Source of the DNA: Poecilobothrus nobilitatus | Lineage: Eukaryota > Arthropoda > Insecta > Diptera > Dolichopodidae | Length of the DNA stretch: 64,000 nucleotides | Assembly (NCBI GenBank): GCA_947095535.1 | Contig: OX352773.1 | Coordinates: 170,140,438-170,204,437 of the forward strand | Reading direction: 5' to 3' | In this document: positions 39,733 to 52,376 of the stretch, piece after piece | How the letters are laid out: each line of letters opens with the position of its first letter | Numbering within the stretch: position 1 is the first letter of the stretch | Made by a program: the position numbers and the translations under genes | Notes under the pieces: generated by a model | What the model was told of the DNA's origin: nothing | The model's input: the letters and a program-made list of their open reading frames with translations, nothing else | The model's database searches: none

Positions 39733-40873
39733 TATACCCTACACATTAAGTATAGGGTATATTAACTTTCGTATGGTGTTTGTAACCACCAAAAGGAAGC
39801 GAGTTAGGTATAGACAAGTATATATATTCTGAATCAAGATCACCGCCTGAGTCGATTTAGCGATGTCCGTCCGTCCGTACGCACGATAACTCAAAAAATA
39901 ATGATGCTATCTTGATGAAATTTATACTGTAGGTTAACAATGACTAAGGTAAGGCGGGGATTGTAAATGGGCGAAATCGGACCATGCGTTCGAGTACCTC
40001 CCATACAACTCCCAAAACCTAATACGCATATTTTCGAAATTAATAAAGATAGAAACTTAAAATTTTGTACGAGGGTGTGTTTTTCTGAATCCCTGATATC
40101 CCCAAAATTTGAGATGAATTGGAGTGGTTGTTCGGGTACCTCCCATACAACTCCCAAAACCGAACATGCATATTTTCGAAATTAATAAAGATAGAAACTT
40201 CAAATTTGGTACTAGGGTGTTGTTTCCTGAATCCCTGATTTGTCCAAAATTTGAGATGAATAGGAGGAGCTGTTTGGGTACCTCCCATACAACTTCCAAA
40301 ACCGAACATGCATATCTTCGAAATTAATAAAGATAGGAACTTAAAATTTGATACGAGGGTGCTGTTTCCTAAATCCCTGATTTGCCTAAAATTTGAGATG
40401 AATTGGAGTGGTCGTTCGGGTACCTCCCATACAACTCCCAAAACCGAACAAGCATATCTTCGAAATTAATAAAGACAGAAACTTCAAATTTGGTGCAAGG
40501 GTATTGTTTCCTGAATCCCTGATTTGTCCAAAATTTAAGATGAATTAGAATGGTTGTTCGGGTATCTGCCACACAACTCCTAAGACCAAACAAGCATATC
40601 TTCGAAATTAATAAATAAACTTGAAATTTGATATAAGAATGTTCTACCCTGTTGATGTCTCTAAAATTTGAGATGAATTGGGGTGGTGGTCCGCGTGCCT
40701 TCACACACTTCCCAAGACCTAACAATCATATTTTCGAATTTAATAAAGATAGAAACCTGAAATTTTGTACAAAGGTTGTAAAAGAATTTATTTTTTTTAG
40801 CTTGTATTAAATACCTAACTAAAATAACTTATGGATTTTTAATTTAATTTGAATTTTTTAGGTGTAGGGTATA
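39733..40873. mobile_element. Dispersed fly-type repeat element with 12-base inverted ends
   Basis: Bounded by TATACCCTACAC (39733-39744) and its exact reverse complement GTGTAGGGTATA (40862-40873). GC is far above the flanks. The left part carries the run GTCCGTCCGTCCGTACG and the phrase AACTCAAAAAATAATGATGCTATCTTGATGAAATT (split here only for description), typical of repeats spread through fly genomes. The core is a tandem array (see 39985-40780). Several open frames cross it, but they are different registers of the same repeat and encode nothing recognisable. It is probably non-autonomous. It lies in the intron between two lola exons and should be removed by splicing. Confidence 0.7.
39985..40780. 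repeat. Six tandem copies of a 142-base unit
   Basis: The landmark GGGTACCTCCCATACAACT recurs at about 39991, 40133, 40275, 40417 and 40559, a constant 142-base spacing. A sixth diverged copy follows at about 40692 (133 bases on). Each unit also contains TTTTCGAAATTAATAAAGATAGAAACTT and a CCTGAATCCCTGATTTG motif. 142 is not a multiple of three, so the frames through the array rotate and the overlapping open frames are artefacts. Confidence 0.85.
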
Positions 40874-41282
40874 AATAAGTCGGTTGCATCGACTTACTGT
40901 TATTTTTACTTGTTTTTTCTTAAAATTAAAAAAAAAGTTTTTTCCTAAAGTACTTCTACAAAGTACAAAAATTTATAAGCTTTGTGTAAAAAAGTAGAAA
41001 GATAATTTTATCAAAGATTCTTTTCGTTATTTTAACACCTATCAAAAATAATAATTTCATTTAAAGAGTGTTAAATAAATCAAAAATAATTATGAGCTAA
41101 AAATTTAGTTAAAGTGGCGATATAAAATATTTATATATAAATTTTGTAAATCAAAAATCACTTCTGGGTTATGAAGAAGACTGAGCAAACGCGTTAATAA
41201 TCACGAAACTTTACATGCATAGTATATGTTCAAAATTTAGGAGAATCTATTCGGTCAGATTTGGTGTTAAGCTCTCCTAGAT

Positions 41283-41510
41283 TTATGCTACGATGATACC
41301 ACTATAATCGAAAAAATTTGAATGATTCTTAATCTTCGAAAAAGAAACTTGGAAAGAAAACCACTTCTTTTTTGACAGACTAGCACAGGTACAGATAAAG
41401 TGGTCAACGGTCTCTATTGTATCAATTCCCCTGCAAAATCTACAGTTAAGATTCACATGAATACCGAATCTTCTAACATATCTACCGATAATACAACAAT
41501 CCATAATAAT
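41283..41510 (-). mobile_element. Remnant of a non-LTR retrotransposon (C-terminal part of ORF2)
   Basis: A minus-strand frame contains RRFGIHVNLNCRFCRGIDTI followed by ETVDHFICTC. The pattern C-x2-C-x10-H-x4-C after a GIHVN-type sequence is characteristic of the region downstream of reverse transcriptase in I/R1/Jockey-like elements. Only this end is readable and the preceding catalytic domain is absent. The frame closes at 41283. Related GC-raised sequence continues left to about 41160. The fragment lies about 110 bases downstream of the lola donor at 41616, unusually close to an exon. Confidence 0.65.
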
Positions 41511-41616
41511 AATCCGTCCAACTTATCTATGCATATACTAATGATCCGTCTATCTATCATATGTATATATATACTAAGAAATATTGTATATTGGAAAATT
41601 TTTTTAATAAAATTAC

Positions 41617-42069
41617 CACATTCAGCTGATGGAAGTTTAATTGTATGTAAATTTGTTAATGTTTTCACTTGATTATCATCAGTTGTCATCTGATGAACTC
41701 CAGGTACTGCAACAACATTTGTTGGTGTAGCAAGTTGTATATGATGTAATTGTGGATGATGATGTGACTGTTGTTGTTGTTGATGCTGGTGATGTTGTTC
41801 TTGTTGATGATGATGTTGATGAGTTTGATGATGTTGTTGTTGATGATGATGTTGAACGTGTTGCTGCTGCTGTTGTTGTTGTTGTTGTTCTTGTTGTTCA
41901 TCATCTGTTGTTGCCAATTTCGATGATGTAACATTACCTAATTTTTTAACATGTAATACAAAACCGTCTTTATTTTGTGTAATAACAATATCATTGCTCT
42001 CCAATAAACAATCATCTAATTCAAATTCATCTGTTGTGATATCTGTTTGTTCACTCTTATCATGTTTTA
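41617..42069 (-). CDS. lola: lola isoform-specific internal exon, acidic and His/Gln-rich
   Basis: A 453-bp exon (2+450+1) that enters and leaves in the lola phase. The acceptor is CAAATAACAG (42071-42070) and the donor GTAATT follows TCAGCTGAATGTG. It encodes KHDKSEQTDITTDEFELDDC and LLESNDIVITQNKDGFVLHV, an acidic, regular-looking start. A Gln/His repeat of about 60 residues follows, then QLATPTNVVAVPGVHQMTTD and NLHTIKLPSAEC. It has no finger. It joins in frame to the finger exon at 39607. The reading past 41617 into the intron is not coding, since it enters the retrotransposon remnant. The ATG at 42082 lies upstream of the acceptor. Confidence 0.8.
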
Positions 42070-42343
42070 CTGTTATTTGCATGTAAAAAAGATAAAAAAT
42101 ATTTCATTAACTTATAAAAAAAAAAAAAAAAAAAATTTTTTTAATTTTTTTAATAAATATTTGCAAAAAAGATCAAGAATTAAAAATTTTGAGTAAAAGT
42201 TTCAAATAATATATTGGTATAGATATTTTTTTTTTTTTTTTTAATTTAATCTAAACTTAATATCTACATTTTTTTTTTTTTTTTAATTTAAAAATTTAAA
42301 ATTTATATATAAAAAAAAAAAAAAAAATAATAAGCACACTAAC

Positions 42344-42443
42344 AATTCATAATAGGAGAAGTAGCAGTAATATCAGTTTCAATAGTATTGTTACTAGAAG
42401 TAGTAAAATCAGTAGAATTCGGTAACAAAGCAAAGTTACTCAT
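42344..42443 (-). CDS. lola: Possible isoform-specific first coding exon of lola
   Basis: An ATG at 42443, preceded by an in-frame TGA and no usable acceptor, opens 33 codons. They read MSNFALLPNSTDFTTSSNNT then IETDITATSPIMN, with one extra base before the donor GTTAGT at 42343. That phase matches the acceptor at 42069, where the junction codon becomes TTA (Leu) and reading continues KHDKSEQTD. A transcript starting here would encode this finger isoform without the BTB domain. Promoters within the lola variable region are known in Drosophila, which makes this plausible. Alternatively it is an internal exon with a non-obvious acceptor (AAAAAG at 42452), though that would need a different entry phase. 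Confidence 0.45.
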
Positions 42444-42544
42444 TCCATTCCTTTTTATATTTCAACAAATTATTCGGAAAATGTTATATATATAATTATT
42501 TATATATATGTATATAATTATAATTAATTAATTGAAATAAATTT

Positions 42545-42545
<1 letters not shown>

Positions 42546-42604
<59 letters not shown>
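42546..42604. repeat. (AT)n microsatellite
   Basis: About 58 bases of uninterrupted AT dinucleotide, the longest in the window. It lies just upstream of the candidate first exon at 42443 in transcription order. Confidence 0.9.
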
Positions 42605-42607
<3 letters not shown>

Positions 42608-45167
42608 ATTTAAATATATATGTATATTTTTAAATAAATAAAAAGTTTTCTTTAAAACTGTAACTGTATTTATTATTTTTTAATTTTTTCTTTGGTATTT
42701 TGATTGCTTGGTAATTTTTTTTTTTCTTGTATTTGTTCTTTTTTATGTTAAAAATTAATAATAATATTAGAAAACAAAAAAAAAAAAAAAAAATAAAACA
42801 AAAGTTTTGCAAAATAATAATTTTTTTTTTTTTTTTTTTTAATAAAAAAAAAAGCAAAACTTTAACAAAATGTTAATAAAAAAAAATATATATGCAAAAC
42901 TATAAATGTAACAAATAACTTTCCAATATAAAGGATATTAACAAAGAGAATAAACAGCAATAAAATATAATAACTATACAATAAAAATATATATATATAT
43001 TATAAATATATATATATATATATAACAGTTTCTGTACAAGTAAAAATAAAACAATAGATATATAAAATATCTATATATTGTTTATATTTTTATAAGAAAT
43101 TTTTTTTTTTTTTTTAAATAAAAACAATTATTGAACACAATTTGGTTTTTTTTTTTTTTTTTAATTAATATATTGTTTTGAAATGTTTATTTATTTGGTA
43201 CAATTTTATATACAACACTTTTTTTTTTTTTTTTTTTTTATTTATTTTATTAATGTTACACTTTATTTATTTTACATTTTTATATATATATTTTTATTTT
43301 ATATATATATATATAAATTATACATTGTTTTATAAAATAGTTTATTGTTTATTTTTGTTTTTTTTTTTTTTTGTTATAACATTATTTAAATTGTTCAAAT
43401 TAAAATATAATGTTTAATTTATTATATATATATATATATATTTTTTCTTTTTTGAAATTTATGCTGAGATATCAATATTCTGAAAATCAAAGAAAGATTT
43501 TTAAATTATTAATTATCACTTATCCTATTTAATTTTTTTTTTTTTATAATATATTAGAAAACATTTTTTTGTATTTTATATAATAAAACTTGTAATAATT
43601 ATTTTGATGTCTTCTGGTTTTTTAATAAATAAAATTTTGAAATAAAATTTGATTTAAAATATAAAAAAAAACCATAAAAAAAAAAAAAAAAAAAAAAATA
43701 TATATATTATTATTATGGTATTTTTATAACCTGAAAAAGAAATAAAAAAAAAAAAGAAAAAAGTTTTATAATCAAAAATATTTGTTTTAAAATTAAAAAA
43801 TTTAAATTTAACATAAAAAGAATTTTTTTTTTTTTTTTTGCTTTTATAAGAAAAATCTTAAAATTATATGAAATTGAAATGGGTTTAATCTCGTAAACAC
43901 AGTATAATATAAAAAAAAAATAATAATATACAACATATAACATTGCAAAATAAAAAATAAATAAAAAAAAAAATAAAATTAATAAAATAAAATAAATTTT
44001 AAAGACATGTTAATTTTTCGTATGAATTTAATGAAAAATGATATTATAATGATTTTTGTTAATATAGTAAATTAATTTTTTTTAATTTTTTTTTTTTTTT
44101 TTAATTTACTAATTATTTGTATATATATTTATACACAAGTATGTTTTGAAACAAAAACTTTCTAATTACTTTTTTATAATGAAAAAACTTTTTTATTAAA
44201 TAAAAAATTAAAAAAACTTTTTTTTTAATATTAATTTTTAAAACAAAAGAAAATGAAACCAGCGGCGGTGCCGATCATATTTTAAAATATAATTTGAATG
44301 AACAGAAAAATTTTAAATGAATTTTTGCAACTTTTTTTGAAATATAAATGAATATAAAAATTATTTTATATGTGATATTTAGCTATAACACAAATTATAT
44401 GTACCAAAAATAATCAAAAGAAAACGTTAAAAATATTTTATGAGAAAAAAAATATATATATATACATATACAGTAGGGCCAATAAAATAATAAATTAATT
44501 AAGTGTATATCAGCTGATTTACAATAATCTATTAATAAATATTTTGTGCTTTGATATTTAAATATTAATTAATTTTGTTTTTTTTTTAATATTTTAAATT
44601 TTTTTTTTTTTTTTATGATAATTATAATAACATTATAAAATTAACTTTTCTGTAAATTAATTAATTAATTCAATTTAACAATTTATTTCTTTATTTAATA
44701 TAATATTTATATAAATAATATATATATAGAGAAAAATAATTAGTAAAAAACTAATTTTAAATTTAATTAATAAAAATACAAATTATATTCCTATATTATG
44801 TGTTTATATATATAGGATTTATTATTTATATATATAAAAAAAAAAATTATTACAAAAAAATATATATAGAATTTATACATCTATTCAATTTCTAATAACA
44901 ACGATTTTTGTAATTGAAAATTTTTGTTTCATATTTAATGTATGTATGTAGTTTTTTTTTTTTTTTTTAATTTTTATTTCATACCACAACCCAAAAAAAT
45001 GTTTTCATGAGCCTAATAAATTAACTATTAATTTTTATAATAATTGTATAAAAAAAAAAAAAAAAAAAATCAATATTTTTATAATTTTTTTGTTCTTTTT
45101 TTTTTTTTTTGAATTTTAATTTTTATCTTAATTATGTAGATTTCCATTTTGTTTTTCTTCTTTTGTC
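42605..45167 (-). other. lola intron and 3' UTR of the 45168 exon
   Basis: A/T tracts and (TA)n. One GC-rich spot at 44258-44277 (CCAGCGGCGGTGCCGATCAT) has no supported function. No credible open frame. Confidence 0.5.
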
Positions 45168-45616
45168 TTAATGAATTTTTACTCGATGTCGTGTATTTAC
45201 ATGATAGCTTAAACTGCTATTATATTTTGTTTTAAAAGTACAAAATGGACATTTTAAATGTGGTTCAAGACCACATTCATATTTTAAATGTCTATTTAAA
45301 TTTTTCTTATACGCATATTTTTTAGCACATTTTGGACATTCAATTTGATATTTTAATTTTAAATGCTTTATTTGCTTTTGTTTTGGTTTCCCATCATCTT
45401 TATTAATTTCATTATCTTTCTGTACTTCAACATTTTTCAATATTTCTACTTCATCATCGTCATTATCATCATCATCATCATCATCATCATTTACATTTAT
45501 AATTTCTGTTATTTCATATAAGGTTGATTCACCATCATCATGTGTAAAATTCAATGAAGTTATTGATTTTATTTCACCTTTTTCAAAATCCATTTGATAA
45601 TCTTTAGTATTTTCAT
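45168..45616 (-). CDS. lola: lola alternative terminal exon, zinc-finger pair (short acidic isoform)
   Basis: Encodes 148 residues. The acceptor TTTTATTTCAG is followed by AT, then ENTKDYQMDFEKGEIKS. The ATG at 45593 is eight codons inside. An acidic Asp-repeat (NVNDDDDDDDDNDDDEVEIL) precedes a Lys/Gln-rich linker. The fingers fill the last 60 residues: CPKC-x12-H-x4-C, then CPFC-x12-H-x4-H, ending VNTRHRVKIH and stop. It is one of the shortest finger exons, with almost no low-complexity spacer. The stop lies four residues after the last zinc ligand, as in the 7961 exon. Confidence 0.93.
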
Positions 45617-47845
45617 CTGAAATAAAATAAATGAGAATTTTTCAATTAATAAATTTTTTTTTTAAATATATAAAAAAAAAAATATAATAATAATATGCAT
45701 ATAAAAAAAATTAAATTAATTATAAATAATACTTAAAAATTAACCATATCTAAATATAGGATGTTAAGTATTTAAAGGAATCGAAATAAAAACAAATGGA
45801 TAAAGGTTATTTTTATTTGGATATTGGTAGTATTTTTTTTTTTTTTTCTTTTTACACTTCAATAATATTCACTTAAATTAAAAAAAAAAAAAAAAATTCT
45901 TTTAATTATCAACATTTTTTTTTTGCAGTAAATTCAAAAAAAAATATATATATATATAAAAAAATATATTTTAAATAATTGAAAATTTTAAAATAATTTA
46001 TTGATATTTGAATAATAATCATTTCTGTTTTTTTTAATTTAATTTATTTTTGTTTTATAAGCGATTTAAATTACAAAGAGTAAAACACAAGAGTATATTT
46101 GATAATTTTTTTGTCAAATTGTGATCATTACTCATTTCTTTAACTATTAAAAATATTTAAATTTTCTTTTTATTGTAAGCATATATATTTAGAGTTTTTT
46201 TTTTTTTTTAATTTCTTCATTTTAGAATTATATGATTAAATCAAAGACATTAACATTGAAATAAAAAAAAAAAAAATTTTTTTTTAATTTAAAGAAGAAT
46301 AGAATTTTTTAAATAAAATTTGAGAAAATTTTTGAAATTAATTAAAATTAAGTTAATTGAACTTATAATTAAATTAATAAAAGAATAAAATTTGAAAAGA
46401 TTTCATTAGTGTATTTGAAGAATTTCATTATAGTCATTTTTACATTATGTATTTTTAATTAAATTAATTTTTAAATTTTGTTTTTTTTTTTTTGTAATTA
46501 ATAAATAAAAATTCTTTTTTATGAAAATTACATTTATTCAAAAACTATTTGATTGCTTTTCCTTTTAGAAATCGTATTGTATTGTTTTTTGTTTTTTTTT
46601 TTTTTTCTTTCAAATATTTATGTTCTAGTTTCATTATTCTTAAATTCATTTATTAGATTTAATTAGAGAGATCACTTCATCGATGTATTAACCATTATTT
46701 ATTTATTTTTTTTTTCCTGAAAAGAAAAAAAAAAAAAAAATTGTTAATATTTAAAAATGTAAAAACTTAACTTGCCTTACACATAAAATGAAATGTAAAA
46801 TGAATTGGAAAAATAAATGTATGTATGTTTAGTTTTTTTTTTTTTTTTTATTAAAAAGGAAAAAAAATAAATAAAACTTTTTTGAAATACTTTGAGATTG
46901 ATATTAGGAAATGGAAAATATTTAGGATTACATATTTAATTTTTTTTTTTTTAATTTAATAAGATTTAGATGTATAAACATGTTTCTTTCAAAAATTCCT
47001 CTTTTATCACAATTTAGTCCTCTTTTTTCACTTTTAGTCTTTAAAAGGTTTAAACTTTAGTTCTAGGATCTCATAATTTTTATATAATGTATGGTCTCAG
47101 AAATATTGTATAATTATAAAATTTAATTTTTTTACTTCCCAAAAATTCAAAACTAATTTGAATTCATTTTAATTATGTCTTGTATGTCATTTCAAAATAC
47201 ATATGTTCAAAGTTCTTTTTTAAAATATTATTCTTTCTATTGTGTTTTTCTATTTCACCAAAAATTTCAAATTAATAAAGCATAATACAAAAAAAAATAT
47301 TGAAACAAAATTATATTCGGAGCTATTACTTACTTTGACTATAAAAAATATGACAATTGTGTTTTTTTTTTTTTTTTATTATTTTAACCGAAATTAGTTA
47401 ATCAATAAATTATTTATATGTTTTCTAAAATCGAATTTAATATAATAATAGAAAATTAAGAAAAATATTTTCAATAATACAATTAAAACAAAAGAAAAAA
47501 CAAAAACAAACTAAAGAAAAATAAAAAATAATTCACTAAAAAACTAACTTCGATTAAAAGTATGAATAACAGTTACAGGTAGTACCGTTTACTGTTGTTA
47601 CGGTAGCAACATTATATTAATTAATTAATATTATATGAAAATAAATAAATACAATGTTGACCTGACTTTAATTATAATAAATCTCTGTAAAAAAAAAAAA
47701 TATATATATATATGAAATATGAAAAATAAATAATTATTAAAACAAAATTTATTTTTATATTAAGTTTTTATTTTCAAAAAATTTTATAGATCCTTTAAGA
47801 AAAAAAATATATTCACAAATATACATATTCTCGTTTTATTTTATT
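45617..47845 (-). other. lola intron and 3' UTR of the 47846 exon
   Basis: A/T-rich throughout. A slightly more complex patch at about 46980-47260 has no sustained frame. At 47583-47605 TACCGT and ACGGTA form a short stem with an 11-base loop. A run reading NVATVTTVNGTT overlaps it but has neither start nor acceptor. Confidence 0.5.
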
Positions 47846-48864
47846 TTATTGTGGATGTTCAACATTAAAATGTTTAATTAAAATATCTTTTTCAATACAA
47901 TGAAAATCACATAAATGGCATTTAAAAGCATTTGATTTTTTATGTACTTTACGAGATTGTCTTGCATTTGAAGATCGTTGTTGTTGTTGTTCTTGAAATG
48001 ATATGTTAATTTGATTTGTTGTTTGAAATTTATCTGAACTAATATTATTTTCAAAATTTTGTTGTTGTTGTTGCTGTTGTTGTATTTGTTGATTATGTTG
48101 CTGTGAAACATTTTTAATATTATTTAAATTTGTTGTTAATATTGGTAAATTATTTGTGGTTATTGTTAATTTTCGAACTGTATTTGTTGATTTAATTTGT
48201 TTTGTTATATGTTTTTGTAATGTTGTAACTAATGGTGATTGTAATGATTTAACTGATGGTGGAATTCTTGATATTAATGATGAAGATTTTGTAATAGTTG
48301 TTTTTGTTGGAATTATTAACGATGATGATGGTGATGATGATGATGATAATGATGAAGATCTTACTGTTGTTGTAGGTATATTAATTGTTGTATCTATTTT
48401 ATCATTTTTTAATAATGAAGTTGATGGTGAATTAATAACTTCATTAATAATATAAACATTTGATAATAAATTATCATTCGAATATTGTATATCTTCTTTA
48501 TTTTTAATATTATTTTCATTGAAATTCTTTTGTTGTTGTTCTTTTGAAATATTTGTTTCAATTATTTCATTTGATAATAATTTATTACCTTCCATATCAA
48601 TATAATATAATATTTCTGTATCATCATCAATTGTATTAACATATTCTAATACATTTTCTGCAGTATCATCATTATTATCAATATCATCGATATCATCAAT
48701 ATCAACAACATCATCAACATCAACAATATCATCTTCTAATTCTAATTCAGTGTTAGTTGTATTTGAAAGTTTGGTAGATAATGCATCATCTTCGTTCGAT
48801 GTACTTTTAACATGAAGATCTAAATCTGATTGTTCTTCTTGTTGTTGTTGTTGTTGTTCAATAT
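47846..48864 (-). CDS. lola: lola alternative terminal exon, single zinc finger
   Basis: Encodes 338 residues. The acceptor TTTTTTTCATTTTAG is followed by AT, then IEQQQQQQEEQSDLDLHVKS. The ATG at 48892 is intronic. A strongly acidic segment (DIVDVDDVVDIDDIDDIDNN) is followed by Ser/Thr-rich and Gln-rich low complexity. Only one finger is present, right at the C-terminus: CHLC-x12-H-x4-H, then Pro-Gln-stop. The usual first C2HC finger is missing, and the basic segment ARQSRKVHKKSNAF occupies its place. Single-finger Lola isoforms are known in Drosophila, so this is probably genuine and not a truncation. Confidence 0.9.
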
Positions 48865-51800
48865 CTAAAATGAAAAAAAAGAACAAAAACAAAAAGAAAT
48901 TATTTAAATGTGTATTTCTTATAACAAAAATATTTTGTTAATTAATTTTAAATTAAAAAAAAAAAAAAATAAAAGAAAGTAAAAATATATAAAGGGACGA
49001 TCAAGTTGTTATATATGCTGTTAAAAAAGTTATATGAAAAAATAAATAAATACAATGTTTTTGTTAATTTTTTTTTTTTTTTTTTTTTTGTAAAAATATT
49101 CGAATTTATTTTATTTATATTAATTTACTTTCCACTATAATTTATTTTTTCTTTTCATTTTTTTTTTTTTTGTTTTTGTTTTTTTTGTGATATATATATA
49201 TATATATATATTTTTTTATATGATATTTAAACAATATTCTTTAAGAACATAATTTATCTAAAAAACATTAAATTTAGGACTTATTGAGTATGTGTTTATG
49301 GCAATCTCAGTAAAAATATTAATTTAATATTATTTTTTTTTTTGTTTTTTTTTTTTTAGACTCCAAACTGATTTTGATTTATAATTTTTAAAAATATATT
49401 ATTGGAGTTTTTAATAGGAGCATAAAATCAGGAAAAATTAACTTTTAATTTAAAGTTTTTTTTTTTTTTTTTTATAATGAAAATAAAATTTATCTATTTT
49501 TTATTATATTTTTTTATTTTATTTTATTTCTTTTTTCTTAATGGATATCATTTGTAACTTGTAAATAATATATTTTTAATTTTAAAGTTAAAAAAAAAAA
49601 AAAAATATTTACGCAACAAATTCAACAAAAACAACAAAAAATAAAAAAGAAATAAATAATATGTTGTTGCATTTTGAACACTGAGTTTAATTTTAAAAAG
49701 GATTGTTCTAATTTTTATGAAAAAAAAAAAAAATGGGTATAGAACATTTCTTTTTTCATTGTTCATATATATATGTATATGTTTATTCTACAAAAAGTGA
49801 ATTCGTTAAAAAGATTTTCATAATGCAATACTGCAAAGTAAATAATGCAATACCATATAGTAAAAACAAAAAATAGTAAAAATATCAATAAACATTTTAG
49901 CATATTGTCAAAATTTGAAAAATTTCCTATATTTAAAGTTTTCTATTAACATAATTTTTTTGTTTTGATTTTCATTATTAACTATTTCAAATATTGGAAA
50001 AATTTAATTTTAATTACACTCTACCGTTATTCATTTATTTAATTACATTCCCGCCAATTTTCAACAACAAAAACGAAAAAATGAAAACAACAATTTAAAA
50101 TAAAAAAATGACACATCTGAACCCCCTGAACGTTAGATACCGTTAACGTTTAAATAACGTTATTTAAAATTTTTCGAAAAAAAAACACCAAAAATTTCTT
50201 ACCAACATTAGTAATATTGCTTGCTTTTTTATTTTTTTTTGATGAAAATCTTTTAATTATTAAATAATTATCACTTTTTTTTTATTTTTTTTTTATTTTT
50301 AGAAAAATTAGATCAAACTTTTTAAATAATGATTTGTTTTTTTTTTTAATTTGTGTGAAAATATGCCCTATATTACTTATTCATATCAGTAATACAATTA
50401 AAAAAAAATTGTTTAAAAATAAATACATACAAATAAATATATATTTTGTAAATAATTTTCTTTTTTTTTAAAATATATATAATAGAATATATATTTAATA
50501 AATAACAAATAACAATTAATAACAGAAAAATAATAATAATAAAAAAAAAAAAGATTTAACTAATAGTAAAATTAAATTGTAAATTAAATATTAAAAACTG
50601 TTGAATTTAAATTAATCCTTAAACAGAAAACAAACAAAAAAAAAAATAAATAAAATTAAAATAATTACAATAATTAAATAAACATAAATAATTGGAAACA
50701 ATTAAATATTATGAGTTTATAATATTATAATAAATATAGTCTCTATTTATAATATATTTTTTATATTTTTTTTAATTTCTTAATTTTTTTTTTTTTTTTT
50801 TTTTGCATTAATTTATGATATTTTTATATATATATATTATGTCTTAATAACGCAAATTTATATTATTTATAATTTATAAATAAATTTACTTTTTATTTTT
50901 GATAAATTCTCAATTAATTTATGGCACTTAGTTAATTTTTTTTTTTCTTTATTAAATTCTTTTTTAATATTAAATTTTTAAAAGAAATATATATATATCT
51001 ACATATATTATATATTTTATTTACTAAAAATTAAATTTAATTTATAAATTGACAAATAAAAATATATATATAGTGTTATATTGTCAATTGCAATTGTACT
51101 AAAAACGAAATTATTTTTCATAGAAAATTAATTTAAATTCAACTAAAAAAAAAAAAAAATTTAAATAAAAATAAATTATTTATAAAAAAAAAAAAAAACA
51201 AAAAACACAAGTTAAAATAAAAATAATTAATTAATAATAGTTTAGTATTTGGTGGCTCATATTAGGTACATATTTTTTTTTTTAATGAAATATTTTCAAT
51301 TTAATTTTTTTTTTTTGTAACATTTTGTTTTTTTTTTCTTTTTTGTTCATTTTATTGATTTAATTTTTTTTTTATAATAGATTTTTCTAACTTTATATTT
51401 TCTGTTTTTTTTTTTTGTTTTTTTAACAGATTTAAAAATTAATTATATATTTTTGTTTTTTTTTTTTTTTTTTATATAATATATTAAAAAGTAATCAACA
51501 TGAATAAATTTCTTTTGTTTTTTTTTTCTTTTCTTTCTTTAAATTTATCTAAATAATTATAATAATTTAATAAATAACATTGAATTAAATAATTTTCTTT
51601 AACAATTTATACTAAATATAATAATTTTTCTTTATTAAACTAATGATATATATTTGATTTATATTAATAATATATAATATGTTATTTATAAATTTGTATA
51701 ATTTGATTATAACTTTTGTTTCTAATCTTTTTTCTTTGTTTTATATTTTTTGGCAAGACTATAATTTTTTAATTATTTATTTTTTTTTTGTTTTTTTAAT

Positions 51801-52376
51801 TATTAATAATTTCTATTTTTTATATATAATCTTTTATTAAATTTCTATGACTTATTTATATTATTTTGTTTTTTTTTTTTTTTTGTTTAAAAATAACCAG
51901 GTTTTACGATAAAAATATACTTGATTCATTTTTATTATGTATATATGTATATTATATTTTGTTTAATTTAATAATTATTTTTATATGTATTTCTAATATC
52001 AAACGAATTTTGTTTTTTTTTTTTTTTTTTTTTTTTTTATATATATATCTATTATATTATAAATTTTCGATATAATGTTTTATTTGTTTAAATTATTCAA
52101 TTTTTATATAATATATATAATTTTTGTTTATAACTCTTTTATTTACGATATTTATTGGTTTTCATTTTTCTTTTTTTTTTTGTTTGTTAATTTATTTATT
52201 ATTGTTTTAATTTTCTAAATATATATGTATATATATTTTTTGTTTTAAATAACTTTTAATATATATCTTTGTTTTAGGTATTTACTACTAAATTGTAATT
52301 ATATAAAATTTTTTAAATAAATTCGTCAGTTTCCGTTTAAAATTTGTTTTGATAATGATGCAATAAAAATTTTGGA
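48865..52376 (-). other. lola intron and 3' UTR of the 52377 exon
   Basis: AT-rich. At 50203-50281 a minus-strand frame (KKSDNYLIIKRFSSKKNKKA, then SNITNV) is open from a stop to a good donor GTAAGA and leaves in the lola phase, but has no start codon or credible acceptor. A 75-base segment at 51793-51868 is duplicated at 52621-52694. Confidence 0.5.
51793..51868. repeat. Direct repeat, copy 1 of 2
   Basis: TTTTTTAATTATTAATAATT followed by a TTCTATTTTTTATATA block and TTTCTATGACTTATTTATAT. Nearly identical to 52621-52694, 828 bases away, with a few indels. The copies flank the terminal exon at 52377-52494. Confidence 0.75.

Noticed and set aside
39891..40725. Several overlapping open frames of 67-133 codons on both strands with GVVWEVP/ISNF-type repeats
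   Set aside because: They are different registers of the 142-base tandem array inside the repeat element and encode no recognisable protein.
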